DNA from: JBFJVD01 sp041624375
GTDB lineage: Bacteria; Chloroflexota; Anaerolineae; Anaerolineales; E44-bin32
DNA length: 9,593 bases
NCBI GenBank assembly: GCA_041624375.1
Contig: JBFJVD010000112.1
Span: 1 to 9,593, forward strand
Direction of reading: 5' to 3'
Both the position numbers and the translations under genes were made by a program. Shown piece after piece: positions 6,974 to 9,593 of this stretch; position 1 is the first letter of the stretch; each line of letters opens with the position of its first letter. Below the pieces are notes generated by a model that had not been told where the DNA came from, did not search any database, and worked only from the letters and a program-made list of their open reading frames with translations.

Positions 6974-7357
6974 ATGAGTGAATCGAAATCGCCCGTTCCG
7001 CGTGTCTGGATCTTCCTCGGGGTCATCGCTGCGATCCTCATCCTTGGCGACCTCAATCGGCGCATGACCGACGCTCGCCGTTTGGAGCGTGACTCGATCG
7101 TGCTCCAGACTCAGGTGGCCTCCATGGAAGCGGACGGCGAAGCGCTCCGGACTCAGATCTACGAAGCCACCAACGAGATCCTGGTCGAGAATTGGGCGCG
7201 CGGCGAAGCACGTCTGGTGCGGCCGGGAGAGGTGCTGATTGTGCCGGTGACCCCTGCCAGCGGCGTTCCCCTGCCCACTCCAACCCCCACGCCGGCGAGC
7301 GGCCAACCGAGTCCCTTTGAGGTCTGGTGGGCGCTCATCTTTGGCGCCCCCCGGTAG
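6974..7357 (+). CDS. FtsB/DivIC-like septum formation initiator protein
   Basis: A 127-residue single-pass membrane protein. A short cytoplasmic N-terminus precedes one membrane helix (about 11-25, VWIFLGVIAAILIL), then a heptad-like coiled coil (about 29-67), then ENWARGEARLVRPGEVLIVPV (72-92). This layout, with the AR-E...L-RPGE ending, matches FtsB/DivIC, bitopic divisome proteins that hold FtsL and FtsQ (DivIC/DivIB) at the septum. A Pro/Thr-rich linker (about 94-112) and a terminal EVWWALIFG extend it beyond classical FtsB (about 100 residues). ATG 6974 is preferred: the frame is open back to TTG 6926, but that start would lie in the tRNA-Leu terminator tail and before the candidate promoter. 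No Shine-Dalgarno site is visible. The gene stands alone between two tRNA units rather than in a division cluster. Other small membrane coiled-coil proteins would look similar. Confidence 0.72.
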   Translation: MSESKSPVPRVWIFLGVIAAILILGDLNRRMTDARRLERDSIVLQTQVASMEADGEALRTQIYEATNEILVENWARGEARLVRPGEVLIVPVTPASGVPLPTPTPTPASGQPSPFEVWWALIFGAPR

Positions 7358-7423
7358 CACAGGCCTGAGCAACGCGTCGGCCGCCGCCCGACAAGCCCAA
7401 ACGGCTCCAGCCAACCCGTCGCC

Positions 7424-7453
7424 TTGACGCCCGGGAGGGCTGTGTGTTAGAAT
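7424..7453 (+). promoter_or_regulatory. Sigma-70-type promoter of tRNA-Met
   Basis: The -35 TTGACG (7424-7429) and -10 TAGAAT (7448-7453) are separated by 18 bases. The predicted start near 7460 leaves a leader of about 27 bases before the mature tRNA at 7488, which would need RNase P removal. The -10 element and its two preceding bases are identical to those of the tRNA-Leu promoter. Confidence 0.78.
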
Positions 7454-7487
7454 GCCCGAGTTCAGGGGGAGCGCAGACAACCAACGC

Positions 7488-7559
7488 TGCGGGGTGGAGC
7501 AGTGGCAGCTCGTCAGGCTCATAACCTGAAGGTCGCAGGTTCGAATCCTGCCCCCGCTA
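7488..7559 (+). tRNA. Initiator-type tRNA-fMet(CAT), CCA not encoded
   Basis: The cloverleaf reads: acceptor TGCGGGG (7488-7494) with CCCCGCT (7552-7558), D arm GAGC-AGTGGCA-GCTC (7497-7511), anticodon arm TCAGG-CTCATAA-CCTGA (7513-7529; anticodon CAT 7520-7522), and T arm GCAGG-TTCGAAT-CCTGC (7535-7551). Six acceptor pairs form, but position 1 (T) faces position 72 (T). An unpaired 1-72 position, an A11-U24 pair in the D stem and a CUCAUAA loop mark bacterial initiators rather than elongator Met or lysidine Ile tRNAs. Two features differ from E. coli: the mismatch is U-U rather than C-A, and the anticodon stem has only two of the three consecutive G-C pairs, with A29-U41 in place of G-C. Discriminator A 7559 is followed by CCT, so CCA must be added enzymatically, unlike the tRNA-Leu here. 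Confidence 0.93.
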
Positions 7560-7573
7560 CCTGGCACGAAGAG

Positions 7574-7594
7574 AAGCGCCCGCGAGGGCGCTTT
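7574..7594 (+). terminator. Intrinsic terminator-like hairpin after tRNA-fMet
   Basis: AAGCGCCC (7574-7581) pairs perfectly with GGGCGCTT (7586-7593) around a GCGA (GNRA-type) loop; G7573 and T7594 can add a wobble pair. A run of only three T residues, partly within the stem, is followed by CGTCAT. It closes the tRNA-fMet unit. Confidence 0.7.
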
Positions 7595-7828
7595 CGTCAT
7601 ACATGGATCGGAGTCCGCCGGATGAAATCAGCGGATCCTTAGGGTCTCAATGAAGATTGGCCGCGCAGGCTGGATACTTGATGCGCGGGAGAGTCTATCC
7701 TTGCCAAAAACGTCACCATCCGCCGAAATGTATTCTCGCAGCAGGGGATTGAGTCACCAAGTGCGTAGCACGGCTTATTTGGCTGGCATCCGGTGACCAA
7801 TTTGGGCTAGGCCAATTCGCGCGCTCGC
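7595..7828. other. Intergenic region without a recognisable gene
   Basis: This stretch separates tRNA-fMet from the end of the minus-strand TPR gene. I see no coding frame with family-like content and no T-rich terminator for the TPR gene. Two weak inverted repeats occur: GTCACC 7753-7758 with GGTGAC 7792-7797, and ATTGGCC 7656-7662 with GGCCAAT 7810-7816. G+C content is visibly lower than in the region to the left. Confidence 0.6.
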
Positions 7829-9593
7829 TCATTCTTGGTCTCCCAACAGGCGACGAACATCTGGCAAATTTAGAAATGTGGTACGGTCCCTCTCCTCTGC
7901 GATCGAGGCGGCGAGTTTGGCAAGAATGGCGCGAGCTCGTTCTCTGTGAGATGCAGCCTGATCAGCTTTGTCAAGTTGCTCCAGTGCATCCGCCTGGGCA
8001 CCCAGAATCCGCCAGAGTGCGGGCAAAGCGGAGAGTTCTTCTGCCTCTCGACAGGCTTCAGACAGGATATCGTTTGCTTCCCGTGGTCGATTTTGCGCCA
8101 GCAATGCCTTCGCTTTGAGCATCATCGCATCACTACGAAATTGGCCAACATGAAACCGCTCCAGATAATGGAGCAAGTCGTCGGCAATCCTGATCGCGTG
8201 ATCGGGATTGCCTTCTGCCAGAAGGAACTGTATTTCGGCCAGTCTCATTTCTATGGAAGAAAATGTCGGTGTAGGAGGCAATTCCAAATCAATATGAGCT
8301 TGGCTGCGCTGCAAAGCCTCCCGAGCAGCAGAATGGTCTCCGGCAACCAGATAGAGCAGGCTCATCACCCCCCATGGATAGCCCTGGAAATCTGGCAGAT
8401 GCTCTTCCCATAACTTCGCTGCTCGGCTGCAAATGGAGAGCCCAGTTTCAGTTGCACCGACGAAAACGCAGTAGTTCGCTTTGGCCACGAGGCTCGCGGC
8501 AAGCAGCATCTGCGCCTGAGCTTTCTCGCAGAAGTTAATGGACCCATTGAGGGCTGCAAGTGCCTCGCCCCAGCGGCCACTGATCAGATGCATGAGCCCC
8601 CGATAATACAGACTTCCCGCCAACCCCCAGCTGTTCTCGATGGAATGATTGATGTTTTCTGCTTCGTCCATGAGGGCCAGGGCTGGCTCGCTATTTCCGA
8701 TCAAGAACTGGACGGTCGAAGAATTCGTGAGGTTGAGGGCGAGCAGTGGGAGATTGTTGCCCTCCCGCAGTATCATCCGGCTCTCCTCAAAAGCCCGCAG
8801 GGATTCATCAAGCTGGGAAACGCCAAAGTAGGCCAGGGCCAGATCGTTGAGGATCGGGCCTAACTCGACCTTCAATCCGGATTCTCGGGCCAGCTTTGCA
8901 GCCGCTTCTCCATATTTGACAGCCTCATCAAATCGGAATGAAGCCCATAGATAGTGAAGCATCAAGTTCCAGTTGATCTTGGCTTCGGCGGCAGGATCGC
9001 CCAACCCATGGGCCAGGGAGCGGGCTTCTTCGGACAATTGCAGGCTCATGTCGGCATCGAATACCTTGCTGGGAATGCTGTGGATGGTGGCCTGCGCCAT
9101 CTTGGCCGCCAATTCCAATCTCTTGTCATTCCGGTCCCGGGCTAGTCGTAGCATGGCTTCGTAGTTCTCCAATGAATCTTCGTAGCGAGACAGCAACTCC
9201 AGGGCGCGCCCTCGCCCTGAGTACAATGCCTCCAATTCTGGGGTACCCGGACCTGCGCGCTCAATCAAATCCAGAGCTCGGGTGTAGTGGTCCAGCGCCT
9301 CGATATTGGCGAATAGCCGGGCTGCTGAATCGCCAGCCATCAGAAGATAGACGAAGGCTTTTTCTGGAACATCGCCTTCGGCAAAATGATGAGCCAATCG
9401 AGGGGCAAGCTCCCCCAACTGATCCGGATACAGATCCTCCAGTGTCTGACCTACACTTCGATGGAGTTCCCGGCGACGTCGCAGCAGAATCGTCTGGTAG
9501 GCGACTTCCTGAGTGAGAGGGCTGCTAAATCTAAATTCGACCTCCGGGACCCGGGACGATTCTTGAATCATCTCTCCTCGCAGCAAGATGTCC
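7829..9593 (-). CDS. TPR-repeat C-terminal region of a large AAA-ATPase/TPR regulator-type protein (5' end outside window)
   Basis: The frame is open from the right edge to TGA (7831-7829), giving 587 residues without a natural start. The first 55 or so residues contain FRFSSPLTQEVAYQTILL, then RRRRELHRSVGQTLEDLY. This is the segment linking an AAA/STAND ATPase module to its TPR array in large bacterial regulators, often with an adenylate/guanylate-cyclase or kinase domain at the N-terminus. The rest is a string of helical pairs resembling TPRs, with small residues at A-x-A type positions (for example EALDHYTRAL, EDSLENYEAML, DEAVKYGEAAAKLA, ANDILSEACREAEEL). The final FLNLPDVRRLLGD tail is typical; there is no C-terminal LuxR helix-turn-helix, so a MalT-type activator is unlikely. 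The ATPase and any effector domain would lie beyond the window, so ligand and output are unknown. G+C is lower than in the housekeeping genes to the left, which could mean transfer. Confidence 0.8.
   Translation of the reverse strand, partial: DILLRGEMIQESSRVPEVEFRFSSPLTQEVAYQTILLRRRRELHRSVGQTLEDLYPDQLGELAPRLAHHFAEGDVPEKAFVYLLMAGDSAARLFANIEALDHYTRALDLIERAGPGTPELEALYSGRGRALELLSRYEDSLENYEAMLRLARDRNDKRLELAAKMAQATIHSIPSKVFDADMSLQLSEEARSLAHGLGDPAAEAKINWNLMLHYLWASFRFDEAVKYGEAAAKLARESGLKVELGPILNDLALAYFGVSQLDESLRAFEESRMILREGNNLPLLALNLTNSSTVQFLIGNSEPALALMDEAENINHSIENSWGLAGSLYYRGLMHLISGRWGEALAALNGSINFCEKAQAQMLLAASLVAKANYCVFVGATETGLSICSRAAKLWEEHLPDFQGYPWGVMSLLYLVAGDHSAAREALQRSQAHIDLELPPTPTFSSIEMRLAEIQFLLAEGNPDHAIRIADDLLHYLERFHVGQFRSDAMMLKAKALLAQNRPREANDILSEACREAEELSALPALWRILGAQADALEQLDKADQAASHRERARAILAKLAASIAEERDRTTFLNLPDVRRLLGDQE

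Noticed and set aside
6651..6977. Plus-strand open frame across 6651-6977
   Set aside because: It runs through the tRNA-Leu promoter, the tRNA and its terminator, and has no protein-like pattern.
7753..7797. Inverted repeat GTCACC/GGTGAC with 33 bases between the arms
   Set aside because: Six-base arms at that distance are expected by chance, and no T-run or promoter accompanies them.
7876..9516. Several 60-155 codon plus-strand frames opposite the TPR gene
   Set aside because: They overlap each other, lack family features and lie opposite one long uninterrupted TPR-coding frame.
1..9593. CRISPR array, insertion sequence, phage or toxin-antitoxin genes
   Set aside because: I saw no regularly spaced repeats, transposase or integrase motifs, terminal inverted repeats or small paired genes on either strand.

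Overview
The window looks like a high-GC bacterial chromosome, most probably from the Chloroflexota (Anaerolineae-like). This is an inference from three things. The order fabF-rnc-smc is typical bacterial housekeeping order. A short FtsB-like protein ends in a Pro/Thr tail followed by a Trp-Trp motif, a style I associate with that phylum. The right edge carries a large TPR protein of the AAA-ATPase/TPR regulator type that is common there. No taxonomic search was possible.

Left block (2-6026, + strand): the 3' end of a threonine-synthase-like gene, fabF (3-oxoacyl-ACP synthase II), rnc (RNase III) and smc (chromosome condensation ATPase). Gaps are 41, 95 and 21 bases, so this may be one operon. 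A small CPBP-family membrane protease gene lies on the opposite strand (6036-6620), converging on smc with 9 bases between the stop codons.

Middle block (6768-7594, + strand): tRNA-Leu(CAG) with its own promoter and hairpin terminator, a 127-residue FtsB/DivIC-like cell-division protein, and an initiator-type tRNA-Met(CAT), again with a promoter and hairpin terminator.

Right block (7595-9593): about 230 bases without a recognisable gene, then on the minus strand the C-terminal 587 residues of a TPR-rich protein whose start lies beyond the window. Sample lines counted by hand fall from about 62-75% G+C in smc to about 48-62% here, so the end of the tRNA-Met unit may be a boundary between core and more recently acquired DNA.

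I see no CRISPR array, insertion sequence, phage gene or obvious new multi-gene system. The points most worth checking are an RNase III lacking one metal-binding Asp, an initiator tRNA with a U1-U72 mismatch and an A-U pair in place of one anticodon-stem G-C pair, a structured rnc leader without a Shine-Dalgarno sequence, and the composition change after the tRNA.
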